64,000 bases of DNA from Nonomuraea basaltis (GCF_005893125.1 NZ_VCJS01000049.1:1-64000); one strand, 5' to 3'; positions 33,413 through 41,711 are shown, counted from the first letter of the stretch. Translations and numbers: made by a program. Notes: generated by a model from the letters alone, not told the origin.

Positions 33413-33610
33413 TCCCGTGGCAGCTGATTCGCGCAGGGTGGGCACGCCGATGTTCGCGCAGGCAGGCGCATTTTCCGGCCATCGGCGAGCGCCGTTTTCC
33501 GCCAGGTTGTACGCCGAAAGCCGGGTCGGGGTTCAATCGAATTCAAGAATTTTTTCGCGACCGCCGGAAAGCGTTATGGCGGGCGTCAGGAGTGAAATAT
33601 GGGGCGTTTG
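33413..33610. promoter_or_regulatory. Promoter region of the minus-strand T7SS-like operon
   Basis: About 200 bases lie between the pseudokinase start and the end of the VOC gene. The centre (33530-33560) is AT-rich (TCAATCGAATTCAAGAATTTTTTCG) only in short pieces and should hold the promoter for the seven-gene toxin operon. No gene is seen. Confidence 0.35.
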
Positions 33611-33988
33611 TCACGCCGGTGGAACGGCGGTGAACAGCTCGTAGCTGTGGCCGTTGGGGTCGCGTACGTACACGCCGCGGCCGCCGCCGAGGTGGTTGAT
33701 CTCGCGGTCCCAGCCGTTCATGGGCCCGGCACCGTACTCGATGGTCGGGTTGCTGCCGAGGCGCTCCATGACAGCGTCGAAGGTGTCGTCGTCGACCAGG
33801 AACGCGTAGTGGCCCGGCTGCGGCCGGTGCCGGTCGTCGAAGTCGAGCGTGAGGTCGTCGTTGACCCTGACAGGCGCGAACGGCCCGGCCGGCGAGCCGA
33901 CCCGCAGTCCGAGCAGATCCGCGAAGAACGCGGCCGCCTCGTTCCTGTCGGCGGCGGGGACGATCAGGTGGTTCATGACGATGCCCAT
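33611..33988 (-). CDS. VOC-family (glyoxalase/bleomycin-resistance-like) protein
   Basis: 125 residues from the ATG at 33988 with GGAGGG upstream. Two beta-alpha-beta-beta-beta units: NHLIVPAADRNEAAAFFADL and YVRDPNGHSYELFT at the end, the usual VOC closing motif with the metal-ligand Glu. Function could be a dioxygenase-like or antibiotic-binding protein; substrate unknown. It is divergent from the MarR regulator at 34073 with a strong inverted repeat between them, so it is probably the regulator's target. Confidence 0.9.
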   Translation of the reverse strand: MGIVMNHLIVPAADRNEAAAFFADLLGLRVGSPAGPFAPVRVNDDLTLDFDDRHRPQPGHYAFLVDDDTFDAVMERLGSNPTIEYGAGPMNGWDREINHLGGGRGVYVRDPNGHSYELFTAVPPA

Positions 33989-34010
33989 GAGGATCCCTCC
34001 GGTCGTAGAA

Positions 34011-34052
34011 TGTATGTGATACGCATGCAATCATATGTGCGTATCGCATACA
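34011..34052. promoter_or_regulatory. Inverted-repeat operator between VOC and MarR genes
   Basis: Arms TGTATGTGATACGCAT (34011-34026) and GTGCGTATCGCATACA (34037-34052) are complementary at 14 of 16 positions with a 10-base spacer. The region is AT-rich against a GC-rich background and sits between the two divergent starts (33988 and 34073), as expected for a MarR dimer operator. Confidence 0.7.
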
Positions 34053-34072
34053 ATATGCCGTAGGGTGGGATC

Positions 34073-34519
34073 ATGAACGAGGAGCCTGACGGCGGGCCCG
34101 CCCTGTTCCGCCTGGTGCGTTTCTGGTCGCGCCGGTGGGCCGGGCAGGCATCCGAGGAGCTGACCGGGGAGCCGCGCCACGTGCAGCACATCCTGGTGGT
34201 GGAGGCCGTCCACACCCAGACCGGCGCAGAGGACCCGCCCACCGTGGGCACCGTGGCGCACCAGCTCGGGCTCGACCATTCGGGCGCCAGCCGCATGGTC
34301 AAGGACGCCGTCGAGGCCGGCTACCTCGCCCGCGCCACCTCCGACCGCGACCGGCGCCGCGCCTCTTTGGAGCTCACCGAGCGCGGGCACGGGCTGCTGG
34401 CCAGGTCCCGGCAGTGGCAGCGGCAGGCCTTCGACGAGCTGACCGCCTCGTGGGACCCGCGCGACCGGCGGCAGTTCGCGGCCCACCTGCGGCGCCTGGC
34501 CGACGAGGTCGGCGCCTGA
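34073..34519 (+). CDS. MarR-family transcriptional regulator
   Basis: 148 residues. Central winged HTH: PTVGTVAHQLGLDHSGASRM (recognition helix region) and the wing ATSDRDRRRASLELTERG at about residues 90-110, which contains the conserved D-x-R dipeptide area of MarR proteins. It is likely a dimeric repressor of the divergent VOC gene and of itself through the inverted repeat at 34011-34052. The ligand is unknown. Confidence 0.9.
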   Translation: MNEEPDGGPALFRLVRFWSRRWAGQASEELTGEPRHVQHILVVEAVHTQTGAEDPPTVGTVAHQLGLDHSGASRMVKDAVEAGYLARATSDRDRRRASLELTERGHGLLARSRQWQRQAFDELTASWDPRDRRQFAAHLRRLADEVGA

Positions 34520-34595
34520 GCTCAGCGAGCCCTCGATGACTCGGACCAGTCCAGATACCTCATTTGGTGAGACGGCGGTAGCAGATGAGGAAGGA

Positions 34596-34637
34596 AATTC
34601 GTTCCTGCTCCGTGCCCCGGACGGGCAGGAACGAATT
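34596..34637. terminator. Bidirectional hairpin terminator
   Basis: Perfect 13-bp arms AATTCGTTCCTGC (34596-34608) and GCAGGAACGAATT (34625-34637) with a 16-base loop that itself can pair CCGT / ACGG. It lies between the convergent MarR gene and the small secreted protein gene, 18 bases from the latter's stop. Confidence 0.75.
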
Positions 34638-34654
34638 CCGCTGCCGGGACGGCG

Positions 34655-35002
34655 TCAGCGGGTGTGGAAGTCGGGGTTGCGGGCCTTGAAGGTGCATTCA
34701 CCTACGAACTTGACCGTCTTGCCGGGCTTGACGTCCTTCCAGCCGGTGCTCTGCTGCTGCGAGCCGTTGCCGATCATGTTCTTGCACCAGTACACCAAAC
34801 GCGCCTGACCGGTCTTGTTGCCGTTGTTCCAGCACTTGCCCCAGACGGTGGTGTTGCCGGTGCCGGGGGCGTTGCACCTCACCTGCGCGGCGCTCGCCGT
34901 GAACGCGGAGGAGGCCGCGGCATGGGCGACGCCGCCGCCTAGTGACATCACCACGGAAATCGTGCCTGCGGCGAGAGCCAGCGAGCGCATTACCTTGGAC
35001 AT
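34655..35002 (-). CDS. Small secreted cysteine-containing protein
   Basis: 115 residues from the ATG at 35002 (GGAGGG ribosome site). A Sec signal peptide (MRSLALAAGTISVVMSLGGG, cleavage probably after AHA at ~28) leaves a mature protein of ~87 residues with four Cys (CNAP, KCWNN, WCKNM, ECTF), likely two disulfides, and several Trp/Tyr. Basic overall. Family not recognised; the Cys/Trp spacing resembles small secreted actinomycete proteins of unknown role. Upstream DNA contains four TTGTCCA boxes. Confidence 0.82.
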   Translation of the reverse strand: MSKVMRSLALAAGTISVVMSLGGGVAHAAASSAFTASAAQVRCNAPGTGNTTVWGKCWNNGNKTGQARLVYWCKNMIGNGSQQQSTGWKDVKPGKTVKFVGECTFKARNPDFHTR

Positions 35003-35117
35003 TCTCGTTCCCTCCATGATTGACATTCGCGCCGAACGCGCCCCGAAACGGGAAGGCGTCGTGGCGTACTTCTCGGCCGTCATGCTGGCACGCGGCTTTC
35101 CGGCCGGCCAAGCGATC

Positions 35118-35188
35118 TTTGTCCAGAAGTTGTCCAAAGCGGCGCTCACGCTGTTGGACAAATGAACCCGCAGGTCAGGGCTTGTCCA
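35118..35188. promoter_or_regulatory. Cluster of TTGTCCA boxes upstream of the secreted protein gene
   Basis: TTGTCCA occurs at 35119-35125, 35130-35136 and 35182-35188, and inverted (TGGACAA) at 35155-35161; the second and the inverted copy extend to TTGTCCAAA / TTGGACAAA. Four copies in 71 bases of GC-rich DNA are unlikely by chance. They lie 116-186 bases upstream of the start at 35002, just beyond the end of the PfpI-like gene. Confidence 0.5.
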
Positions 35189-35217
35189 CTTGGATGGCCG
35201 GGTAGAACGGCCGGGTC

Positions 35218-37044
35218 TCAGCTGCGATTGATGCTCGGCGCCATATCGGCGGGGGCCTCCTGTGTGTCGATCGGTTCCGGGCGCCGGGCGGCGGCCTGGA
35301 TCCGGCGGAACACCATGCCGGCGGCCAAGGCGGCGGCGATGCCCAGCAGCGCGAGCGCCAACGGAACGATGGTCTGCGGCCACGGCCAGGCGTTGCCGGT
35401 CAACTGGACGTCCATCACCGGATACTCCAGCGTCTTGGCGGTGAACTGGGCCGTCTGCACGTCGTAGGTACGGGCGATGTCGCGCAGCACCGGATCGAAC
35501 GCGAACTCCTCGCCGAGGTGGAGATATTCGGGCCGGAGACCTCCGGTGTCCGCGGCCGGCCCGGTGCCCGCCACGAGGCGGCGCGCCGCGTCCAGACCAG
35601 GCACGAGCAGGCGGTCGAGGTCGTCCGCGGCCGCCGCGACCGTCGAGCGGGGGATGAACGTCAGGCCGTGCCGGGAGCGGACCGGACCGTCGCCGACCGC
35701 GACCGTGCGGCCGATCATGGACTGCTCGGTGTAGGAGGCGAACGCGGAGGCGAGTTCCAGTTCGCCGACGCCGTCGATCAGCCGGACGCCGATGGTCGAC
35801 GGCCCGACCTGGTAGGAGGCGTTGAGTGCGGCGACCACGTCGGGCGCTGCCCAACCGGACCTGGGGATCTGCGCGGCGCTGCCAGGCGAGTAGTGACGCC
35901 AGTGGACTCTGGCCGCCGCCGCGCGAGCGGTGTCAACGTCGGTCAGCCGTTCGACGATCCGCAGGGCGCCGTCGATGCCGGACAGCACGCCGGCGGTGGT
36001 GATCAGGTTTCCGTCGTCGACGTACCGCAGGCCGCTCGTCCACTCGACGTTGCGGAAATCCGCCCGCAGACTGGGTAGCCGCGTCCAGTGGGAGGTCGCG
36101 GGCCTGCCGTCCAGCAGCCCGGTGGCGGCGAGGGCGCGTGCCCCGTTGCAGACGCTGACCACCAGCGCGCCGGCGGCTGACTGCTGCCGCACCCACGTGG
36201 TGATCGCACCGGCCTCGGCGGGAGCCGGCTGCTGCAGGGCCGGGATCACCACGGCGTCGAGGCTGTCGTGCCGCTCGCCGAGCAACCGTGCCAGCTCGGC
36301 GAAGGTCAGGTCCGGCACGACGTCCAGGCCACCGGTCAGGGGCGCAGGTCCAGGAAGGATCGAGATGATGTAGGTGTTCACCCGGCCGGTGCCCGCCAGC
36401 ACCTCGTACGGCCCGAGCAGGTCGGCGGCGTTGGCGCCGCTGCCGGTGACCAACAAGGCGACTGTGGGCTTGGCCGGATCATGGGCGGCGGCCTTCGCCG
36501 CGGGCTCGGCCGTCACCGCGTCCGGGCGCGGCTCGTACAGGTCGCCGAACTTGCCGATGGTGTTCACCGCGGAAACCGCACCTGGGATCAGCAACGCGGT
36601 CAGCACGACGGCCGCCCTCCCGATCCACTTCGACCGAAGGATGCCGAGGCGGTGCCGGTGCCGTAGGTACTCCTCGCGCCGCCTCAGCATGACCGCGGCC
36701 ATGAGAACGAACATGAGCACGTGCCCGATCGACATCACCAGGTGGCCCGGCAACACCCCGAACCAGTACGGAACGAGGAGAACGAGGAAAGGTGCGAACA
36801 TCGCCACGCTCATCTCGGCGATACCGGGCCAGCTGTGGTGGCGGACGCGCATCCAGACGGCCATGCCGATGGTCATGTCGGCGGCCATGATCAACGTGTT
36901 GACGTCGATCCGGGTGATCTCCGGCAGGACCGCGTCCCACACCAGACCGAGCAGCAGCATCCCCAGCATCATCGCGATAACCATCTCGATGTAGTGCCAG
37001 AGGAACCGGCCGACCAGGCGCGTACGTGACGTGTGGACTGTCAT
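35218..37044 (-). CDS. Membrane-embedded DJ-1/PfpI-like protein
   Basis: 608 residues from the ATG at 37044 (AGGAG upstream). N-terminal ~170 residues hold about five TMs (IEMVIAMMLGMLLLGLVWD, MFAPFLVLLVPYWFGVL, VLMFVLMAAVMLRRR, AAVVLTALLIPGAVSA). Residues ~200-400 are a DJ-1/PfpI (GATase1-like) domain with the nucleophile elbow VVSVCNGARALAATGLL and substrate-loop SHWTRL, as in the ligand domain of AraC-type GATase1 regulators, but no HTH follows. A second extracytoplasmic-looking domain leads to one more TM (IVPLALALLGIAAALAAGMV) and a short tail. A membrane sensor or amidase-like protein is possible; role unknown. Confidence 0.85.
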   Translation of the reverse strand: MTVHTSRTRLVGRFLWHYIEMVIAMMLGMLLLGLVWDAVLPEITRIDVNTLIMAADMTIGMAVWMRVRHHSWPGIAEMSVAMFAPFLVLLVPYWFGVLPGHLVMSIGHVLMFVLMAAVMLRRREEYLRHRHRLGILRSKWIGRAAVVLTALLIPGAVSAVNTIGKFGDLYEPRPDAVTAEPAAKAAAHDPAKPTVALLVTGSGANAADLLGPYEVLAGTGRVNTYIISILPGPAPLTGGLDVVPDLTFAELARLLGERHDSLDAVVIPALQQPAPAEAGAITTWVRQQSAAGALVVSVCNGARALAATGLLDGRPATSHWTRLPSLRADFRNVEWTSGLRYVDDGNLITTAGVLSGIDGALRIVERLTDVDTARAAAARVHWRHYSPGSAAQIPRSGWAAPDVVAALNASYQVGPSTIGVRLIDGVGELELASAFASYTEQSMIGRTVAVGDGPVRSRHGLTFIPRSTVAAAADDLDRLLVPGLDAARRLVAGTGPAADTGGLRPEYLHLGEEFAFDPVLRDIARTYDVQTAQFTAKTLEYPVMDVQLTGNAWPWPQTIVPLALALLGIAAALAAGMVFRRIQAAARRPEPIDTQEAPADMAPSINRS

Positions 37045-37226
37045 TGCTGTGTGCTCCTGACGCGAAGGACGTGACATCGCCGGCGTTGCAGTCAGGGCAG
37101 GGATGGGTGCCCTGGCTGGACGATGCCAGTCCAGCTCTCTCGGCGGGCGCGGGCAAGCGATCAGCGGTCGGGTTGTCCGGATAGGAGGGCTGTGTGTCCG
37201 TTGCGGTGTGGTTCATGACAACCTCC

Positions 37227-37280
37227 CCTGACCAGTCAGGAAGAGCGGATCATCTCGGCTTGACCTTGACGCGACGTCAA
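37227..37280. promoter_or_regulatory. Two short palindromes upstream of the membrane protein gene at 37324
   Basis: CCTGAC-CA-GTCAGG (37227-37240) and TTGACG-CGA-CGTCAA (37266-37280) lie in the 279-base gap between the divergent genes starting at 37044 and 37324. Either could bind a dimeric regulator; the second sits about 45 bases before the 37324 start. No gene is seen in the gap. Confidence 0.45.
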
Positions 37281-37323
37281 CGTGTGCAATCGGAGGTGAC
37301 AGGAACCGAGTGAGAGGAACCTG

Positions 37324-37932
37324 ATGGTCAGAGCCGTGCTACGGGTCCTGGGGTTCGAGCTGAAGGGCCTGGCCAGCGTCGGGCTGTGGGTCGCTCGCCG
37401 CCGGCACGGCGTGCCCGCGGGGGCCACCGCCGTGACGTACGCGAAGGAGCAGGCGTTCACGCTGTGGCTGATGCTGTTCGCGATGGCGGTCGAGACGGTG
37501 GTCGTGGATCTGCTGCTGGTCGCGACCGGCGTACCGGACTGGGTGCGGTTCACGGTGCTGATCGCCGACGTGTACGGGCTGCTGTTCGGGGTCATGCTGG
37601 CCGCGGCCTGTGTCACGCGGCCGCACGTGATCACGGCGAACGAACTGCGCATCAGGTACGGCGCCTACTTCGACCTGCGCGTCCCCCGGGACCGCATCGC
37701 CTCCGTGCGCACGAGCCGCAACGACAACGAGAGCAGCATGGTCTCGATCAAGGACGGGCACCTCCGGGTCGCGGTCGGTTCGCGGACCAACGTGACGGTC
37801 GAGCTGACCGGGCCGGTCGCGGTCGTCCGGCCGCTCGGCCGCCGCGCCGAGACCACCACGATCCGCTTCTTCGCCGACAACCCCGAGACCGTCGTGACCG
37901 CTCTGCGCTCCGAGGCGGCCCTGCACTCATAG
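37324..37932 (+). CDS. Membrane protein of unknown function
   Basis: 202 residues. Two or three hydrophobic segments between about 40 and 100 (AFTLWLMLFAMAVETVVVDL, LLFGVMLAAACVTRP) are followed by a cytoplasmic ~95-residue beta-rich tail (ITANELRIRYGAYFDLRVPR; HLRVAVGSRTNVTVELTGPV) that looks PH-like. Ribosome site GAGAGGAACCTG before the ATG. A 14-base sequence spanning the stop codon is repeated immediately downstream (GGCCCTGCACTCAT at 37917 and 37932). Family not recognised. Confidence 0.82.
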   Translation: MVRAVLRVLGFELKGLASVGLWVARRRHGVPAGATAVTYAKEQAFTLWLMLFAMAVETVVVDLLLVATGVPDWVRFTVLIADVYGLLFGVMLAAACVTRPHVITANELRIRYGAYFDLRVPRDRIASVRTSRNDNESSMVSIKDGHLRVAVGSRTNVTVELTGPVAVVRPLGRRAETTTIRFFADNPETVVTALRSEAALHS

Positions 37933-37982
37933 GCCCTGCACTCATTGGCCGTCGGCATGCGAGGCGCGCTCATATCTAGGCG

Positions 37983-38000
37983 AACCCCTTTCGCGGGGTT
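37983..38000 (+). terminator. Short hairpin after the membrane protein gene
   Basis: AACCCC / GGGGTT with a 6-base loop, 50 bases after the stop at 37932 and 60 bases before the aminopeptidase start. Small stem, so only a weak candidate. Confidence 0.35.
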
Positions 38001-38060
38001 ACGTTCCTATACAGCACCATCTCGGGATCTTCCCCCCTCGACCTCGGATGGAGGCGCACC

Positions 38061-39593
38061 TTGCCGCTCACCTGGAGAAATGGCAGGAGATCGCCCATCG
38101 TCGCGGCGATCGCAACCCTCTCCTTATCCCTGACCACCGCCGTACTGACGGCCGCGCCCGCCCGCGCCGCCGCCCCGCCGGACATCTCCCTCGCCAACGT
38201 CAAAGCCCACCTCACCCAGCTCCAGTCCATCGCCAACGCCAACGGCGGCACCAGGGCCCACGGCCGCCCCGGCTACCTGGCCTCAGCGAACTACGTCAAG
38301 GGCCGGCTGGACGCCGCCGGGTTCACCACGACACTCCAGACCTTCACCTACAACGGCGCCACCGGCTACAACGTCATAGCGGACTGGCCGGGAGGGAACC
38401 CCGACGACATCCTGATGGTCGGCGCCCACCTCGACAGCGTCGCCGCCGGGCCCGGCATCAACGACAACGGCTCGGGCAGCGCGGCCATCCTGGAGAGCGC
38501 GCTCGAGGTCTCCCGGCAGGCGCTCCAGCCGGCCAAGCACCTGCGTTTCGCCTGGTGGGGCGCAGAGGAGCTGGGGCTGCGCGGATCGCAGTTCTACGTG
38601 AACAACCTGCCGGCCGCGGAACGCGCGCGGATCAAGGGGTACCTGAACTTCGACATGGTCGGCTCCCCCAACCCCGGATATTTCGTGTATGACGGCGACA
38701 ACTCGGACGGCACGGGCTCCGGTCCCGGCCCGGCCGGGTCGGCGGCGCTGGAGCAGACCATCATCGACTACTTCACCTCGATCGGCGTGCCGACCCGGGG
38801 CACCGACTTCGACGGCCGCTCCGACTACGGGCCGTTCATCGCCGTCGGCATCCCGGCGGGCGGGACGTTCACGGGAGCGGAGGGAGTCAAGACCTCGGCA
38901 CAGGCCACGCTGTGGGGCGGCACGGCCGGGCAGGCGTTCGACCCCTGCTATCACCGCGCCTGTGACACGACCGCCAACATCAACGACACCGCGCTGGACC
39001 GGAACGCCGACGCGATCGCGCACGCGGTGTGGACGATCGCCACCGCCGTACCGCCGGTCGTGGTCTGGCAGGACACGTTCGAGACGGCGACCGGCTGGAC
39101 CGCCAATCCGAGCAGCACCGACGCCGCCACCCTCGGTCAGTGGGAGCGAGGCGACCCGGAGGCCACCACCTCTTCGGGCGCCAAGCAGCTCGGGACGACG
39201 GTCAGCGGCGCCAACGACCTGGTGACGGGCCGGCTCGCGGGCTCCTCGGCGGGCGCGTACGACATCGACGGCGGCGTCACCTCGATCCAGTCGCCGCCGA
39301 TCACGCTGCCGTCCACGGGTCCGCTGAACCTGTCACTGTCGTGGTACCTGGCACACGGCTCGAACTCCTCCAGCGCCGACTACTTCCGGGTCCGCATCGT
39401 GTCCGGCACCACCACGACGACCGTGTTCAACCAGACCGGCGCGGCGACCAACCGCAACGGCACGTGGGCCACTGCCACGGCCGGCCTGAACGCCTTCGCG
39501 GGCCAGACCATCCACATCCTCATCGACGCGGCCGACGCCTCGGGCGCCTCCCTGGTCGAGGCGGGCGTCGACGACGTCAAGATCACCCAATAG
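38061..39593 (+). CDS. Secreted M28 zinc aminopeptidase with C-terminal beta domain
   Basis: 510 residues from the TTG at 38061 (GGAGG at 38048). Sec signal peptide with cleavage near ARAAA (~residue 38). Peptidase M28 core up to ~330 with Zn/catalytic motifs GAHLDSV, GINDNGSGS, WWGAEELGLRGS, FDMVGS and CYHRACD; close in pattern to Streptomyces griseus aminopeptidase. After a linker (~335), about 170 residues form a jelly-roll-like domain (WQDTFETATGW ... LSLSWYLAHGSNSSS) probably for substrate or wall binding. Exported protein digestion is expected. An inverted remnant of a related gene follows at 39635. Confidence 0.93.
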   Translation: MPLTWRNGRRSPIVAAIATLSLSLTTAVLTAAPARAAAPPDISLANVKAHLTQLQSIANANGGTRAHGRPGYLASANYVKGRLDAAGFTTTLQTFTYNGATGYNVIADWPGGNPDDILMVGAHLDSVAAGPGINDNGSGSAAILESALEVSRQALQPAKHLRFAWWGAEELGLRGSQFYVNNLPAAERARIKGYLNFDMVGSPNPGYFVYDGDNSDGTGSGPGPAGSAALEQTIIDYFTSIGVPTRGTDFDGRSDYGPFIAVGIPAGGTFTGAEGVKTSAQATLWGGTAGQAFDPCYHRACDTTANINDTALDRNADAIAHAVWTIATAVPPVVVWQDTFETATGWTANPSSTDAATLGQWERGDPEATTSSGAKQLGTTVSGANDLVTGRLAGSSAGAYDIDGGVTSIQSPPITLPSTGPLNLSLSWYLAHGSNSSSADYFRVRIVSGTTTTTVFNQTGAATNRNGTWATATAGLNAFAGQTIHILIDAADASGASLVEAGVDDVKITQ

Positions 39594-39634
39594 CTCCTCG
39601 CGGGCCGGACCCACCGCCCGGCCCGCGTGTGTGA

Positions 39635-39945
39635 TCAGCTGGTCGATTCCGCTGCCAGAGCGGCCGCGGCCGCCTGTGGTCCGGTTCGCGGGGGGATGGA
39701 GCGGAGATTGAAGGCGTAGCGGGCGACGGAGTCGGCGATCGCGTCCGAGTCCACGTCCAGCGCCGTCGCGTTCACGTTGGCGATCGTGTCGCACACCTGG
39801 TGGTAGCACGCGTCATACGCGACCCCCGCCGTCCCGCCGAACAGCGCCGCCTCCTCGGCCGTCTTGATGCCCTCCGCGCCCGTGAAGACGCCGCCCGCCG
39901 GGATGCCGACCGCGATGAACGGCCCGTAGTCGGAGCGACCGAGGA
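39635..39945 (-). pseudogene. 3' remnant of an M28 aminopeptidase gene, inverted relative to its neighbour
   Basis: Reading the minus strand back from the TGA at 39635-39637 gives ~100 residues that match the end of the M28 domain of the neighbouring gene: GRSDYGPFIAVGIPAGG, FTGAEGIKTAEEAALFGGTA, CYHQVCDTIANVNATALD. The match stops at about 39945 and no start, signal peptide or N-terminal two-thirds exist. So this is the tail of a once separate aminopeptidase gene, lacking the beta domain of the intact copy. It was probably cut by a deletion that brought the LigD-type gene next to it. Confidence 0.8.
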
Positions 39946-40032
39946 CTGCGGAAGTCCCCCCGAGCCGCGAAGGAAACGTAACCCGGCCGGGTACCGCTGA
40001 AAAGACCCACTAATGCGTCAAAATCAGGACAT

Positions 40033-40995
40033 CTACTCCTCGGCGCGCCGTGCCCGGGCACGGCGCTTGCCTTCATGCATCGCCTGTACGCGGGCGATGG
40101 GGATCGTGTGCCCCTCCTCGATCAGGTCGGCGGGCAGCCGCTGCGGCGCGGGCATGGCCTCGGCCCATGGGTCGGCATCCTTGAGCAGCCCGGCCGCGGT
40201 GTGCAGGGTGAAGTCGCCCGGCGCCACCCGGTCGAGGTCGGGCCAGGGCACGGGGAAGGAGACCGGAGTGCCGGGCCGCACGCGCGGGCTGTAGGCCGCC
40301 ACGACCGTGGCCCCGCCCGCCCTGGTGGAGTCGATGAAGACCTTGCCCGCGCGGTCCTCGCGGATGAACGCCGTGGTGGCGAGCGCCGGATCGATCCGCT
40401 CGGCGCGGGCGGCCAGCGCGCGGGTGGCCGCGGCCAGGTCGTCCATGGCGGTCCCCGCCGCTACGGGCACGAACACGTGGACGCCCTTCGCCCCGCTGGT
40501 CTTCACCGCGCCCGCCAGCCCGGCGTCCTCCAGCGCCTGGCGGACCAGGAACGCGGCGCGCACGGCCAGGTCGAAGGCGTCGCCGTTCCCGGGTGGGTCG
40601 AGGTCGAGCACCATGTGGGTGGGCTGGTCGCCGGCGAACAGCGCCGGGTGGTACTCCACCGCCCGCTGGTTGGCGAACCACAGCAGCGTCCGCCGGTCGT
40701 TGCACAGCGCGTACGTCACCTGCCTGCGTGACGCCTCGGCCCAGGCGGAGACGGTCTCCACCCAGGCGGGGGCGTATTTGGGCAGGTTCTTCTGCATGAA
40801 GGGCTCCTGGCCCGGGCGTACCCGCATGACCGAGAGCGCGCGGTCGCGCAGAACCGGGATGATGCGGTCGCTGACCGCGTCGAGGTAGTCGACCAGGTCG
40901 CGCTTGGTCGCGCCCGCCCCGTCGAACAGCGGCTGGTCGAGGTTGGTCAGCGCCACGCCGTCGCGCGCCTCATCGCTGGTCACCTGCCTTACCAT
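40033..40995 (-). CDS. LigD-type DNA polymerase/primase domain (NHEJ)
   Basis: 320 residues from the ATG at 40995. This is a stand-alone PolDom of the archaeo-eukaryotic primase fold: motif I HMVLDLDPPG with the metal-binding Asp pair, KTSGAKGVHVFVPV, and later DRVAPGDFTL. In mycobacteria the domain is fused to ligase and nuclease in LigD; many actinomycetes carry it alone beside other copies. Expected role: gap filling with ribonucleotides during Ku-dependent end joining. No ku or ligase gene lies in the window. C-terminus is basic (HEGKRRARARRAEE). Confidence 0.92.
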   Translation of the reverse strand: MVRQVTSDEARDGVALTNLDQPLFDGAGATKRDLVDYLDAVSDRIIPVLRDRALSVMRVRPGQEPFMQKNLPKYAPAWVETVSAWAEASRRQVTYALCNDRRTLLWFANQRAVEYHPALFAGDQPTHMVLDLDPPGNGDAFDLAVRAAFLVRQALEDAGLAGAVKTSGAKGVHVFVPVAAGTAMDDLAAATRALAARAERIDPALATTAFIREDRAGKVFIDSTRAGGATVVAAYSPRVRPGTPVSFPVPWPDLDRVAPGDFTLHTAAGLLKDADPWAEAMPAPQRLPADLIEEGHTIPIARVQAMHEGKRRARARRAEE

Positions 40996-41032
40996 ATCGG
41001 GAGCATCCACCACGGCCCCCTGATCGCCTCCA

Positions 41033-41665
41033 CTACCGAAGGCGCCCGGCCAGGGCCGCCGAGCCCGCCCCTCCGAGGCTCGGCAGCGCGGCCGGCCGCC
41101 CGGACAGCAGCAGGAGCAGCGCCTGGATGGGCCCCTCCACCACGTCACCGTCCCCGACCGTCCAGTCCACGTCGGTGGCGACCAGCCGCAGCCCGCGCAG
41201 CCGCCGCTGTGGATGGAACGGGAAGCCCCGCTGCCAGATGAAGGTGGCGCAGGTGCGGGCCGAGTCGAGGGGCATGGCGCGGTCGACCCCCAGCGGCACG
41301 GCGATGTCCTGGCCGTGGACGAGCACGTCGAACAGCGGGTCGAGCGGCTTGGTCGAGGGTGCCCGCCGGTGCGATCCGGCCGAGTCGCGCACCTGCTCGG
41401 CGATCTCGCGGATCGGTAGCCGGGCGTGCCGCACCGCCGTGTCATGGACCATCCGGTCGAAGTCGCCGCGGGCCCTGACGAACTCGGCCAGCACCCAGGG
41501 AACGGTGGCCTTGGTGGCGAGCGCGAGGTGGGCGGCCACGTCGCGCACCCGCCAGCCCGTGCACAGCGAGAGCCGCTCCCAGTCGGCCTCCGGCAACGCG
41601 TCGAGCAGGTCGGCCAGGCCGCGCCGCTCGATCTCCAGGGCAGCCCAGATCTCTTCCTGGTTCAT
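41033..41665 (-). CDS. DinB-like mycothiol-dependent maleylpyruvate-isomerase-family protein
   Basis: 210 residues. N-terminal four-helix DinB-like fold with ALPEADWERLSLCTGWRVRD and VAAHLA, where the conserved His of the metal triad is visible; a second His in DVLVHGQDIAVPLG. C-terminal part matches the MDMPI family end. These proteins use mycothiol for isomerase or transferase chemistry; substrate unknown. Divergent from a MarR regulator at 41729 across a strong operator, so it is likely controlled by it. Confidence 0.88.
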   Translation of the reverse strand: MNQEEIWAALEIERRGLADLLDALPEADWERLSLCTGWRVRDVAAHLALATKATVPWVLAEFVRARGDFDRMVHDTAVRHARLPIREIAEQVRDSAGSHRRAPSTKPLDPLFDVLVHGQDIAVPLGVDRAMPLDSARTCATFIWQRGFPFHPQRRLRGLRLVATDVDWTVGDGDVVEGPIQALLLLLSGRPAALPSLGGAGSAALAGRLR

Positions 41666-41680
41666 CGCACACCCCCACTG

Positions 41681-41711
41681 CTAAGGTTGCCTTAATATAA
41701 GGCAGACTTAG
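41681..41711. promoter_or_regulatory. Inverted-repeat operator between the DinB-like and MarR genes
   Basis: CTAAGGTTGCCTTA (41681-41694) and TAAGGCAGACTTAG (41698-41711) pair at 12 of 14 positions around ATA. The block is AT-rich and lies between the divergent starts at 41665 and 41729, as expected for MarR binding. Confidence 0.7.

Noticed and set aside
34655..35854. 399-codon minus-strand frame covering the small secreted protein and part of the PfpI-like gene
   Set aside because: The secreted protein has its own start, ribosome site and signal peptide at 35002; upstream residues are out-of-frame reading of the PfpI-like gene.
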